Shown piece after piece: positions 52,101 to 60,390 of a stretch of 64,000 bases of DNA. Position 1 is the first letter of the stretch, and each line of letters begins with the position of its first letter. The stretch covers positions 4,098,001 to 4,162,000 of the forward strand of contig NZ_CP019427.1 in the NCBI RefSeq assembly GCF_009834545.1. The letters are read 5' to 3'. The notes under the pieces were generated by a model, which worked only from the letters and a program-made list of their open reading frames with translations, was not told where the DNA came from and did no database searches. This DNA comes from Pseudomonas sp. S04. GTDB lineage: Bacteria; Pseudomonadota; Gammaproteobacteria; Pseudomonadales; Pseudomonadaceae. Position numbers and translations under genes: made by a program.

Positions 52101-52622
52101 TACATGGAAATGCTCGAACGGGCCGTGAAGTCGATCCGCAAGGGCGAGCAACCGAACCTCGACCAGCCCTTGGGTGGCGGTCCGGAGGTCAACCTGCGGG
52201 TACCGGCCCTGATCCCCGAGGACTACCTGCCGGACGTGCACGCGCGCCTGATCCTGTACAAACGTATTGCCTCGGCAACCGACGAGGAAGGCCTCAAGGA
52301 CCTGCAAGTGGAGATGATCGACCGCTTCGGCCTGCTCCCGGAGCCGACCAAGAACCTGGTGCGCATCACCGCGCTGAAACTGCAGGCCGAACAACTGGGG
52401 ATCAAGAAGATCGATGGCGGCCCCCAGGGTGGCCGTATCGAGTTCGACTCGCAAACGCCGGTCGACCCCCTGACCCTGATCAAGCTGATCCAGAGCCAGC
52501 CCAAACGCTACAAATTCGAAGGCGCCACGATGTTCAAGTTCCAGGTGCCGATGGAGCGCCCGGAAGAGCGCTTCAACACCGTAGAGGCGCTGCTTGAGCG
52601 CCTCATCCCGAAAACTGCTTGA
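49173..52622 (+). CDS. mfd: Transcription-repair coupling factor
   Basis: Mfd removes stalled RNA polymerase from damaged DNA and recruits UvrA. The 1149-residue protein has the UvrB-like N-terminal module (residues 1-340, with [18 protein letters not shown]), the RNA polymerase interaction domain at about 480-540 ([12 protein letters not shown]), the translocase with Walker A [12 protein letters not shown], Walker B [44 protein letters not shown], and the C-terminal domain 7 (1000-1149). Start GTG 49173, without a strong ribosome site. Confidence 0.97.
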   Translation: [1149 protein letters not shown]

Positions 52623-52632
52623 AGGACGCCAC

Positions 52633-53199
52633 ATGCGCCTGTTTCGCTCACTGACCCTGTTGCTCACGCTGGTCGCCCCGACGGCATTTGCCGACAGCCT
52701 GTACCAGGTAGAAATGATCCTGGTGCGCCAGAACGCCGTACCCGCCGTGGCCAGCCGCGCCGCGCCGGAGGACTGGGCCGCCGGGGCACAGTCGATCAGC
52801 GCCGACAGCCTACGCACTCCGGCCCTCAACGCCGAAGTGGAAAAACTCGGCACCAGTGCCGACTACAGCGTGCTGCTGCATAAAACCTGGCAGCAGAACC
52901 TCGGCGAGACCTCGAGCAAAGTGGCGATCAGCGACGGCGAAGAGCAATACGGGCACTTCCCGATCGAGGGCACGCTGGATCTCAAGCTGGGTCGGTTTAC
53001 CGACGTCAACGCCAGCTTCTGGGTCAATCAGTTCAGCAGCGATGGACTGGTCAGCGCCAGCGAACGCCTGCAACAGGAAAGCCACACCAAAAATGGCCAA
53101 CTGAACTTTCTCGACAACGGCCACCTGGGCCTGCTGATCAAGATCACCTCGCTGACGGCACCGGCCCCGCAACAAGCGCCTGATGTCGTACCGGACTGA
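52633..53199 (+). CDS. CsiV-family exported protein
   Basis: This 188-residue protein has a signal peptide (MRLFRSLTLLLTLVAP, cleaved near AFA), then YQVEMILVRQNAVP, a start seen in CsiV-like proteins, which in Vibrio help cell shape with LpoA/PBP1a. The C-terminal part LDLKLGRFTDVNASFWVNQ and LLIKITSLTAP fits the same fold. The start is ATG 52633, preceded by GGACG at a short distance, and follows mfd by 10 nt, so it probably shares its transcript. The Vibrio role is not proven for Pseudomonas. Confidence 0.75.
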   Translation: MRLFRSLTLLLTLVAPTAFADSLYQVEMILVRQNAVPAVASRAAPEDWAAGAQSISADSLRTPALNAEVEKLGTSADYSVLLHKTWQQNLGETSSKVAISDGEEQYGHFPIEGTLDLKLGRFTDVNASFWVNQFSSDGLVSASERLQQESHTKNGQLNFLDNGHLGLLIKITSLTAPAPQQAPDVVPD

Positions 53200-53210
53200 T
53201 TGAAGTCCCT

Positions 53211-55901
53211 ATGTCCCCGAGCCTGAGCAAACCCCTGGCCCCTTCCTGGGTCAGTCGATTCAAGGAACAGAGCCTGGAGCGCGGCCGTCGCTACGCCCTG
53301 GAGAACCGCGTCAGGATCGTCGAAGCCGGCGACAGCACCCTCACCGCCAGTTGCGAAGGCTCTGGCGGCAATGTCTACCGCCAGACCATCACCCTGCGCG
53401 AATCAGCCAAAAGCACCTTGCTGCTGGTGGAAGCCACCTGCAGTTGCCCGGTACGGGTCAACTGCAAGCACTGCGCCGCGGTGCTGCTCAAAGTCCAGGA
53501 CACCCTGGAGTACCCGGCCGCCGCCAAGGACGCCCTGCTCCTGGAAAAACTCCAGGCCGTATTGGAGAACCGCGCGCCCGCGCCGTTGCCACAGCAGGTG
53601 CTGGACAATGTGCAACCACTGCCACGCCTGTGGCTGGCCAGCGTCGAGTTCAGCGCCTTCGAGCCACGCAATGGCAAGATGCAGCGCTACATCCAGCACC
53701 GCGCGGCACTCTCATTCAGCTACCTGGACGAGTACGTCAGCGGGCAGAAAAACAACGACGTGCTGATCCGCCAGGAACACCAGACCCTGCGCATCAAACG
53801 CCAGCCGGAAGTGGAAAAGCTCTACCGCGAGCAGTTGCGTATCCTCGGCTTCAAGGTCGCGACCCGGCAAAGCAAGGCCCTGCCGGAAAGTGCCGGCGAA
53901 CTCTATGAGATGGTCAATGACAGCGCCTGGCTGACCTTCACCCTCAATGAGCTGCCCAAGCTGCGCAGCCAAGGCTGGGAGCTGGAGATCGACGAGGACT
54001 TCGGTTTCGACCTGACCACCGTCGACGACTGGTACGCCACGGTCGATGAGGCGCCGGAGCGCGACTGGTTCGACCTCGAGCTAGGGATCATCGTCAACGG
54101 CGAGCGCCTGAGCCTGCTGCCGATCCTGCTGAACCTGATGCGCTCGCATACCGAAATCCTCAACCCGGAACGCCTGGCCCGGCGCCGTGACGACGAGCTG
54201 ATCCTGGTGAACATTCCCCACCGCCCCAACTCCGAGCAGGGCCCGCTCCAAGTGGCCCTGCCGTTCGGCCGCTTGAAGCCGGTACTGGCGACCCTGGGCG
54301 AGTTCTATCTGCAAGAGCCCAGCGAAACCAGCCTGCGCCTGAGCAGCGCCGACGCCACGCGCCTCAATCCACTGGAAGACCTGCCACTGCTATGGGAAGG
54401 CGGCGAGCACATCCGCTCCTTCGCCCAGCGCCTGCGAGACATCAAGGACTACAGCGCCGAGCCCCCGGCCGGTCTCAACGCGACGCTGCGCCCCTATCAG
54501 TTGGAAGGCCTGAGCTGGATGCAATCGCTGCGGCAACTGGAAGTCGGCGGGATCCTGGCGGACGACATGGGACTGGGCAAGACCCTACAGACTCTGGCCC
54601 ACGTACTGACCGAGAAAAACGCCGGGCGCCTCGACCGGCCGTGCATGGTGGTGATGCCCACCAGCCTGATTCCCAACTGGCTCGACGAAGCCGCGCACTT
54701 CGCGCCCCAGCTCAAGGTCCTGGCACTGTATGGCGCCGCGCGCAAAAAACACTTCGATCACCTGGCCGACTACGACCTGATCCTCACCACTTATGCGCTG
54801 CTGCCCAAGGATGTCGAGCGCCTGGCCCAGCACCCCCTGCACATCCTGGTGCTCGACGAAGCGCAATACATCAAGAACCCCACCAGCAAGGCGGCGCAAG
54901 CGGCCCGCGAGCTGACTGCCCGGCAGCGCCTGTGCCTCAGTGGTACGCCCCTGGAAAACCACCTGGGCGAACTGTGGTCACTGTTCCACTTCCTGCTGCC
55001 CGGTTGGCTGGGGGATGTCAAAAGCTTCAACCGCGACTACCGCGTGCCAATTGAAAAGCGCGCCAGCGACGTCCGCCTGCAGCACCTCAATGGCCGGATC
55101 AAACCCTTCCTGCTGCGTCGCACCAAGGAACAGGTGGCCACCGAGCTGCCGCCAAAAACCGAAATCATCCACTGGGTCGACCTCAACGAGGCCCAGCGCG
55201 ACGTTTATGAAACCATGCGCCTGGCGATGGACAAGAAAGTCCGCGACGAAATCACCCGCAAAGGCGTGGCCCGCAGCCAGATCATCATTCTCGAGGCGCT
55301 GCTCAAGTTGCGCCAGGTGTGCTGCGATCTACGCCTGGTCAATGACGCCGCCCTACCCACCCGCGGCAGCACTTCGGGCAAGCTGGACAGCCTGATGGAG
55401 ATGCTTGAGGAGCTGTTCGAGGAGGGGCGCAAGATCCTGCTGTTTTCCCAGTTCACCTCAATGCTCTCGCTGATCGAGCAGGAGTTGGAAAAACGCGGTA
55501 TCGCCTACGCGCTGCTGACCGGGCAGACTCGGGATCGGCGCAGCCCGGTGAAGGATTTTCAGAGCGGCAAGCATCAGATCTTCCTGATCAGCCTCAAGGC
55601 CGGTGGCGTGGGCCTGAACCTGACGGAAGCCGACACCGTGATTCACTACGACCCATGGTGGAACCCGGCTACCGAAAACCAGGCAACGGATCGCGCGTAC
55701 CGGATCGGTCAGGAAAAACCCGTGTTCGTCTACAAGATGATCGCCCGTGGCACGGTCGAGGAGAAAATCCAGCATCTGCAAAAGGAAAAATCCGACCTCG
55801 CCGCCGGCGTGCTGGATGGCCGCACCACGGGTGACTGGAAGCTGCAGAGCGACGACATTGACGCCCTGTTTGCGCCGCTGCCGGACAAGTCGAAGGTCTA
55901 G
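53211..55901 (+). CDS. SNF2-family helicase with SWIM zinc finger
   Basis: This 896-residue SNF2-type ATPase remodels protein-DNA complexes. The SWIM finger with CSCPVRVNCKHC (Cys-x-Cys-x-n-Cys-x-His) is near residue 75-90, followed by about 330 residues without a known motif, and the helicase core from about 430: Walker A ADDMGLGKTLQT, DEAQYIKNP, LSGTPLEN, FSQFTSML, and QATDRAYRIGQEKPV. The layout fits a bacterial SNF2/HepA-like subfamily. Start ATG 53211, 11 nt after the previous gene. A short REP follows the stop. Confidence 0.93.
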   Translation: MSPSLSKPLAPSWVSRFKEQSLERGRRYALENRVRIVEAGDSTLTASCEGSGGNVYRQTITLRESAKSTLLLVEATCSCPVRVNCKHCAAVLLKVQDTLEYPAAAKDALLLEKLQAVLENRAPAPLPQQVLDNVQPLPRLWLASVEFSAFEPRNGKMQRYIQHRAALSFSYLDEYVSGQKNNDVLIRQEHQTLRIKRQPEVEKLYREQLRILGFKVATRQSKALPESAGELYEMVNDSAWLTFTLNELPKLRSQGWELEIDEDFGFDLTTVDDWYATVDEAPERDWFDLELGIIVNGERLSLLPILLNLMRSHTEILNPERLARRRDDELILVNIPHRPNSEQGPLQVALPFGRLKPVLATLGEFYLQEPSETSLRLSSADATRLNPLEDLPLLWEGGEHIRSFAQRLRDIKDYSAEPPAGLNATLRPYQLEGLSWMQSLRQLEVGGILADDMGLGKTLQTLAHVLTEKNAGRLDRPCMVVMPTSLIPNWLDEAAHFAPQLKVLALYGAARKKHFDHLADYDLILTTYALLPKDVERLAQHPLHILVLDEAQYIKNPTSKAAQAARELTARQRLCLSGTPLENHLGELWSLFHFLLPGWLGDVKSFNRDYRVPIEKRASDVRLQHLNGRIKPFLLRRTKEQVATELPPKTEIIHWVDLNEAQRDVYETMRLAMDKKVRDEITRKGVARSQIIILEALLKLRQVCCDLRLVNDAALPTRGSTSGKLDSLMEMLEELFEEGRKILLFSQFTSMLSLIEQELEKRGIAYALLTGQTRDRRSPVKDFQSGKHQIFLISLKAGGVGLNLTEADTVIHYDPWWNPATENQATDRAYRIGQEKPVFVYKMIARGTVEEKIQHLQKEKSDLAAGVLDGRTTGDWKLQSDDIDALFAPLPDKSKV

Positions 55902-55916
55902 CAGAGCCTGACAGAT

Positions 55917-55957
55917 CGCCATCGCGAGCAAGCCGCAAGCGGGTGCCCGCGATGGGT
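55917..55957. repeat. Short REP-like element after the SNF2 gene
   Basis: CGCCATCGCGAGCAAGCCGC and AAGCGGGTGCCCGCGATGGG make a hairpin in the gap to the convergent nagZ. Confidence 0.75.
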
Positions 55958-55983
55958 TCAACTCGGTAAGCGCAACCAAGCCC

Positions 55984-56994
55984 TCAATCGATCAACTGCG
56001 CATCCCTGAGCGCACCCAACGCCGCCAACCAGCGCGGGTCCTGGCGATAGTCGGTGCTGGCGAACGCCTGGCCGCGCATCCGCGCGATACGCGCAGACGG
56101 CTTGACCTTCAAGCGTTGCGCCGCGGTCAGTGCCAGCTCGGCTGCTGCCCGGTCATTGCATACCAGGCCCATGTCGCAACCGGCAGTCAGCGCCGCCTCG
56201 ATGCGACTGGCGGCATCTCCCACCACGTGAGCTCCAGCCATTGACAGGTCGTCACTGAAAATCACCCCATCAAACTGCAACTCGCCACGCAGGATGTCTT
56301 GCAGCCAGCGCCGCGAGAAACCTGCGGGTTGCGAATCGACCTGCGGGTAAATGACGTGGGCCGGCATCACCGCCGCCAGCTGTTTGCTCAAGCGGGCGAA
56401 CGGCACCAGGTCGTGGGCGCGGATCTGCTCCAGGCTGCGCTCATCATTAGGGATCGCCACGTGGGAATCCGCCTCGGCCCAGCCATGTCCCGGGAAGTGC
56501 TTGCCGGTGGCGGCCATGCCAGCCTGGTTCATGCCACGCATGAACGCGCCGGCGAGCAACGCCGCGCGCTCGGGATCACCCTCGAAGGAGCGCGTGCCGA
56601 CCACCGCACTGCGCTGATAGTCCAGGTCCAGCACCGGGGCAAAGCTCAGGTCCAGGCCCACGGCCAGCACTTCGGTAGCCATGATCCAGCCACACTGCTC
56701 GGCCAGGTACTCGGCGTTGGGGTTATCGGCAATCGCCCGCATCGCTGGTAGCCGGACAAAACCCTGGCGCAGACGCTGCACCCGACCACCCTCCTGATCC
56801 ACTGCCAGCAACAGGTCGGGACGCACGGCGCGGATCGACGCGCTCAACTCGCGCACCTGGCGTGGATGCTCGATATTGCGGGCAAAAATGATCAGGCCAC
56901 CCACCTCGGGCTGACGCAACAGTTGGCGATCTTCAGCCGTCAGCCAGGTACCGGCGACGTCCACCATCAACGAGCCTTGCAGGCCAGCAGTCAT
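55984..56994 (-). CDS. nagZ: Beta-N-acetylhexosaminidase NagZ
   Basis: NagZ cleaves GlcNAc from 1,6-anhydroMurNAc-peptides in peptidoglycan recycling, a step that also affects AmpC induction. The 336-residue family 3 glycosidase has GLIIFARNIEHPRQ, VDQEGGRVQRL, the catalytic loop GKHFPGHGWAEADSH and VIFSDDLSMAGA with the nucleophile Asp. No signal peptide, so cytosolic. I chose ATG 56994, since upstream frame is not conserved. An ampC gene is nearby in the window (46-47 kb), making a functional link likely but untested. Confidence 0.95.
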   Translation of the reverse strand: MTAGLQGSLMVDVAGTWLTAEDRQLLRQPEVGGLIIFARNIEHPRQVRELSASIRAVRPDLLLAVDQEGGRVQRLRQGFVRLPAMRAIADNPNAEYLAEQCGWIMATEVLAVGLDLSFAPVLDLDYQRSAVVGTRSFEGDPERAALLAGAFMRGMNQAGMAATGKHFPGHGWAEADSHVAIPNDERSLEQIRAHDLVPFARLSKQLAAVMPAHVIYPQVDSQPAGFSRRWLQDILRGELQFDGVIFSDDLSMAGAHVVGDAASRIEAALTAGCDMGLVCNDRAAAELALTAAQRLKVKPSARIARMRGQAFASTDYRQDPRWLAALGALRDAQLID

Positions 56995-57191
56995 AAAAAT
57001 TCCTTGATCTGGAAATGCGCGCGCGGCGCGTCTTGAAAGTCCCGAGCCCAACGCAGCCACGCAGCTTCGGCGCCACAGGCGATGCCCGGCAAAATGAGCG
57101 CGGTCGGGGAAACAGGGGACAGGGTTGAAACGGCAGTCGGCATGGGCGGCTAGCTTAGCGGATGTCCGCTGCCGCGCCCAGCCATACGCGG

Positions 57192-57899
57192 CTAAACCCT
57201 GGCGGCGGCCGGTACCGACTTGCTGCGTGGGCGCAGTTGCGCGGCAGCCATGCTGGCGTCGGTGACGCCGGTTTCGGCGCGCATACCTGCGGCCAGGAAC
57301 GGCACCATCAGGCGCATCACCTGTTCGATCGAGGTATTGACGCCGAAATCGGTCTCGGCGATCGCACGCAGGGCCTTGATCCCGGACATGCTGAACGCCG
57401 CGGCCCCCAGCATGAAGTGCACCCGCCAGAACAGCTCGATAGGCGGAATACGCGGGGCGGCTTCGTTGACCAGCGTCATGTAGCGGCGGAACACCTTGCC
57501 GTACATATCTTCCAGGTAACGCCGCAAGTGCCCCTGGCTCTGGCTGAAGGCCAGGCCGAGCAAGCGCATGAAGATCGACAGGTCATTGCCGCTGCGTGGC
57601 TGGACCACCAGGGCTTGTTCGACGAGGATTTCCAGCAGTTCTTCCAGGCTCGGCTTGTTGTCCGGCTTGGCGGAACGCCGCTCCAGCTCACGATCGAGGC
57701 TGGTGCAGAACGGCCCGAGAAAACGCGAGAAGACTGCCTGGATCAAGGCCTTCTTGGAGCCGAAATGATAGTTCACCGCAGCCAGGTTGACCCCGGCCTT
57801 GCTGGTGATCAACCGCAATGAAGTTTCGGCAAAACCTTTTTCCGCGAACAACTGCTCGGCAGCATCGAGAATGCGTTCTACGGTTTCCGACTGGGCCAT
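57192..57899 (-). CDS. psrA: TetR-family regulator PsrA
   Basis: PsrA senses long-chain fatty acids, activates rpoS and represses fatty-acid degradation genes. The 235-residue protein begins AQSETVERILDAAEQLFAEK with the TetR HTH SLRLITSKAGVNLAAVNYHF, then a ligand domain. The ATG 57899 is just after two operator-like palindromes, fitting autorepression. The fadA (fadBA5-type) gene region lies at the right end of the window, consistent with the PsrA regulon. It is divergent from lexA. Confidence 0.94.
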   Translation of the reverse strand: MAQSETVERILDAAEQLFAEKGFAETSLRLITSKAGVNLAAVNYHFGSKKALIQAVFSRFLGPFCTSLDRELERRSAKPDNKPSLEELLEILVEQALVVQPRSGNDLSIFMRLLGLAFSQSQGHLRRYLEDMYGKVFRRYMTLVNEAAPRIPPIELFWRVHFMLGAAAFSMSGIKALRAIAETDFGVNTSIEQVMRLMVPFLAAGMRAETGVTDASMAAAQLRPRSKSVPAAARV

Positions 57900-57914
57900 G
57901 GCTACTCCGCCTGA

Positions 57915-57941
57915 CAAACACTTGTTTGAAACATACGTTTC
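57915..57941. promoter_or_regulatory. Two PsrA operator-like palindromes
   Basis: CAAACACTTGTTTG (57915-57928) and GAAACATACGTTTC (57928-57941) lie in tandem right upstream of the psrA start. They fit the known PsrA consensus (G/C)AAAC(N2-4)GTTT(G/C), so the gene is probably autoregulated. Confidence 0.85.
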
Positions 57942-58107
57942 AGCCTGTGTATTGTCAAGTCTGCCCGTCCGTTTTGGGAATGCTCAGTCAGCTATTTAAC
58001 CATACAAGCTGCTGGCTGTAGCCAGTCCTACAACACCGGCAGCAGCGAACTGCCGGCCGACCGTCCGGCGGTCACCGCAAAAAGGAGGATTGCCAAGATC
58101 ATTCCAC

Positions 58108-58123
58108 TGTATATAATCCCAGT
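58108..58123 (+). promoter_or_regulatory. LexA box 1 upstream of lexA
   Basis: CTGTATATAATCCCAG: CTG-N10-CAG, a match to the LexA consensus CTGTATATNNNNNCAG, 29 nt before the lexA ATG. Confidence 0.92.
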
Positions 58124-58126
58124 CAC

Positions 58127-58142
58127 TGTATAAAAAGACAGA
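58127..58142 (+). promoter_or_regulatory. LexA box 2 upstream of lexA
   Basis: CTGTATAAAAAGACAG: CTG-N10-CAG, three bases after the first box, together forming the usual double operator of lexA. It ends 9 nt before the start. Confidence 0.92.
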
Positions 58143-58151
58143 GCGATCGAG

Positions 58152-58760
58152 ATGCTAAAACTGACGCCACGCCAAGCTGAGATTCTGGCTTTTATCAAAC
58201 GTTGCCTCGAAGACAACGGTTATCCGCCAACCCGCGCGGAAATCGCCTTGGAACTCGGCTTCAAATCGCCCAATGCGGCGGAAGAACACCTCAAGGCCCT
58301 TGCCCGCAAGGGCGCTATCGAAATGACCCCCGGCGCATCGCGCGGCATTCGTATTCCTGGTTTCGAGGCCAAGGCCGACGAATCCACTCTGCCGATCATT
58401 GGCCGGGTCGCCGCCGGTGCACCAATCCTCGCCCAGCAGCACATCGAAGAATCCTGCAACATCAACCCGGCCTTCTTTCATCCGCGCGCCGACTACCTGT
58501 TGCGCGTACACGGCATGAGCATGAAGGACGTCGGGATACTCGACGGCGACCTGCTGGCCGTCCACACCACTCGCGAGGCCCGCAACGGCCAGATTGTCGT
58601 CGCACGCATTGGCGATGAAGTCACCGTCAAACGCTTCAAGCGTGATGGCAGCAAGGTCTGGCTGATGGCCGAAAACCCCGAGTTCGCCCCGATCGAAGTG
58701 AACCTGAAAGATCAGGACCTGGTGATCGAAGGCTTGAGTGTCGGCGTCATTCGCCGATAA
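58152..58760 (+). CDS. lexA: SOS repressor LexA
   Basis: LexA represses SOS genes and cleaves itself with RecA. The 202-residue protein has the winged HTH ([28 protein letters not shown]), the self-cleavage site Ala88-Gly89 in GRVAAGAP, Ser123 in GMSMKD and Lys160 in [11 protein letters not shown]. Two LexA boxes lie upstream. It is followed after 10 nt by sulA in the same operon. Confidence 0.98.
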   Translation: MLKLTPRQAEILAFIKRCLEDNGYPPTRAEIALELGFKSPNAAEEHLKALARKGAIEMTPGASRGIRIPGFEAKADESTLPIIGRVAAGAPILAQQHIEESCNINPAFFHPRADYLLRVHGMSMKDVGILDGDLLAVHTTREARNGQIVVARIGDEVTVKRFKRDGSKVWLMAENPEFAPIEVNLKDQDLVIEGLSVGVIRR

Positions 58761-58770
58761 AGGAGGCGTT

Positions 58771-59244
58771 ATGCAGTTCCCACACACACCACAGCCCGCC
58801 CAACTGCCGTTGTTCGAAGCGTTCATGGCCCAGCCACTGGCGCCGATCCTCAAAGACGTGGTCGAGGCGCCCTGGAGCGCCGAACCTGAAGCATTCAGCG
58901 AGCTGTCTCTACGTGGTGCGGCCGGGAACTGCCTGAGCCTCCTGGCGCCGATCCTCAGGGAGTTGAGCCAGGACCAGGACGCCCGCTGGCTGACCCTTAT
59001 CGCCCCTCCAGCCAGCCTGACCCAAGCCTGGCTGCGCGATGCAGGCCTGAACCGCGAGCGCATTCTCCTGCTCCACCCACGCGGCACGCAAAGCGCCCAG
59101 CAACTGGCCTGCGAAGCCCTGCGCCTGGGCCGCAGCCACACCGTTGTCAGCTGGCTGAACCCGCTGAACAGCAGCGCGCGGCAACAGTTGATCGGCGCCG
59201 CACGTATCGGCGATGCACAAAGTCTGAATATTCGATTGGGCTAA
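58771..59244 (+). CDS. sulA: SOS cell-division inhibitor SulA
   Basis: SulA binds FtsZ and blocks division after DNA damage. This 157-residue protein has LSLLAPILRELSQDQDARWLTL, AWLRDAGLNRERILLL and LNPLNSSARQQL, fitting the SulA/RecA-like fold of the Pseudomonas family. ATG 58771 with AAGGAGG 6 nt upstream; it follows lexA by 10 nt, so it is under the same LexA boxes. Confidence 0.92.
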   Translation: MQFPHTPQPAQLPLFEAFMAQPLAPILKDVVEAPWSAEPEAFSELSLRGAAGNCLSLLAPILRELSQDQDARWLTLIAPPASLTQAWLRDAGLNRERILLLHPRGTQSAQQLACEALRLGRSHTVVSWLNPLNSSARQQLIGAARIGDAQSLNIRLG

Positions 59245-59351
59245 GTAGCAGCCAGGGCGCACGCGTTAGACGCAGGGCTTCTCCAGGGCAGAGAAGCCAA
59301 TCTGTAACGAAGATCTGTAAGGATACTTACGAAAAAAGCCGACAGACGGAA

Positions 59352-59585
59352 TCAATGCAGAATCCGCGGCCCCTCTTCCTTTTCAAAATCGCCTTCAACC
59401 AGGCGCCCAGCCATCTGCACACCCACGCTCAACATCGCCTTGGCGACTTCAACGTGCTGGCCTTGCAGGAACGCCTTGGCATCTTCCGAGAAGTCCAGCG
59501 TCACTAGGGAACCCTCGTCCTCAGCCCTGCGCAGTTCAATTCGGCCGTCTGGCAGTTCGACAATTTCTAGAAAGGACGTTGGCAT
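59352..59585 (-). CDS. Conserved hypothetical protein, 77 residues
   Basis: This small protein has no recognised domain. It begins PTSFLEIVELPDGRIELRRAED and ends with FEKEEGPRILH, with strands then helices, acidic, and soluble. It is found in this place, between sulA and the next gene, in related Pseudomonas (knowledge of the conserved order). Start ATG 59585. No function can be offered. Confidence 0.75.
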   Translation of the reverse strand: MPTSFLEIVELPDGRIELRRAEDEGSLVTLDFSEDAKAFLQGQHVEVAKAMLSVGVQMAGRLVEGDFEKEEGPRILH

Positions 59586-59725
59586 AAAGGTCTGTTCTCC
59601 ACGAAAGGCGGGGATTATATAGGCATCGGTGATGCTTCGCTCAGGATCTTGACCGACAGCATGTAACCGAAACCCTTGTTTGAGATCATCCCTGACCCTT
59701 GCTGCTCAGCTTCCTGCCGGATGTT

Positions 59726-60247
59726 TCAGCACTCGTTCAAGCCTTCACGGAAACGCAGTGCCAGGCTCTTGAGGTTCTGGCGCCAGCTTTCCAGTTCTTC
59801 CCTGCTCAGCTCCTCTTCAGGCTCCTCATCGAGACTCACCGCCACGATCAGCGGTTGCGTCACGTCGCCCTTGGGCTTGTGCGGTGCACGAGGCGGCTGA
59901 AAAAGCGCGGTGTGGGCCGCCAACAGCTTGGCCAGCCAGGTTTCACGATTGCGGGCCAGCTCGACCATTTCCGCCAGCTCTGGGATGGCCAGGGTCTCGA
60001 GCACCTCAGGGGTCAGCAAGAGCTCCGCCCGAGGTGCATTGGCCTGCGGCAGGCGGTAGAACCCGGCGATCTCATGGCACAGCCCCAGCAACGCGCCGTA
60101 CAAGTGAAACAGCGCTGACTCGCGCCCGGCCTGGATCAGCGCCGGGGAATTCATCGCCCGCCCGTCTTCCGCTCGGGCCAGGGCCTCTAGCGACAAGCCG
60201 GCGAAGTAGATTTTCTGGTTGGTGCGGGTATAGAGCTCAAAGGCCAT
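59726..60247 (-). CDS. Conserved helical protein (DUF6586-like)
   Basis: This 173-residue protein is made of helices, with ARAEDGRAMNSPALIQAGRE, LLGLCHEIAGFYRLPQ and TWLAKLLAAHTALF. It looks like a conserved Pseudomonas protein of the DUF6586 type; the assignment is from memory and moderate. The start is ATG 60247. It sits in the topA-lexA interval and is on the same strand as topA and the 77-residue gene. Function unknown. Confidence 0.7.
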   Translation of the reverse strand: MAFELYTRTNQKIYFAGLSLEALARAEDGRAMNSPALIQAGRESALFHLYGALLGLCHEIAGFYRLPQANAPRAELLLTPEVLETLAIPELAEMVELARNRETWLAKLLAAHTALFQPPRAPHKPKGDVTQPLIVAVSLDEEPEEELSREELESWRQNLKSLALRFREGLNEC

Positions 60248-60335
60248 GACGGCAGTCTCCACAACGAAATAGGACGCGTAATGCTGGCCTGACAGTGTCA
60301 CGGATCAGACAAGGCATCCGCAAGCCCAAAACAAA

Positions 60336-60369
60336 GGCCGCATGCTCACCCGAGGGTAGGCATGCGGCC
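60336..60369 (-). terminator. Intrinsic terminator after topA
   Basis: On the minus strand GGCCGCATGC and GCATGCGGCC pair around a 14-nt loop, followed by TTTGTTTTG. It lies 22 nt past the topA stop. Confidence 0.88.
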
Positions 60370-60390
60370 TGCTTGTAACGCGCTGCCGGC

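Noticed and set aside
50478..52853. 791-residue minus-strand frame opposite mfd
   Set aside because: Antisense frame; mfd is complete with all motifs on the plus strand.
54392..55054. 220-residue plus-strand frame inside the SNF2 gene
   Set aside because: Frame shadow, Arg/Pro/Ala-rich without motif; the helicase core is in the other frame.
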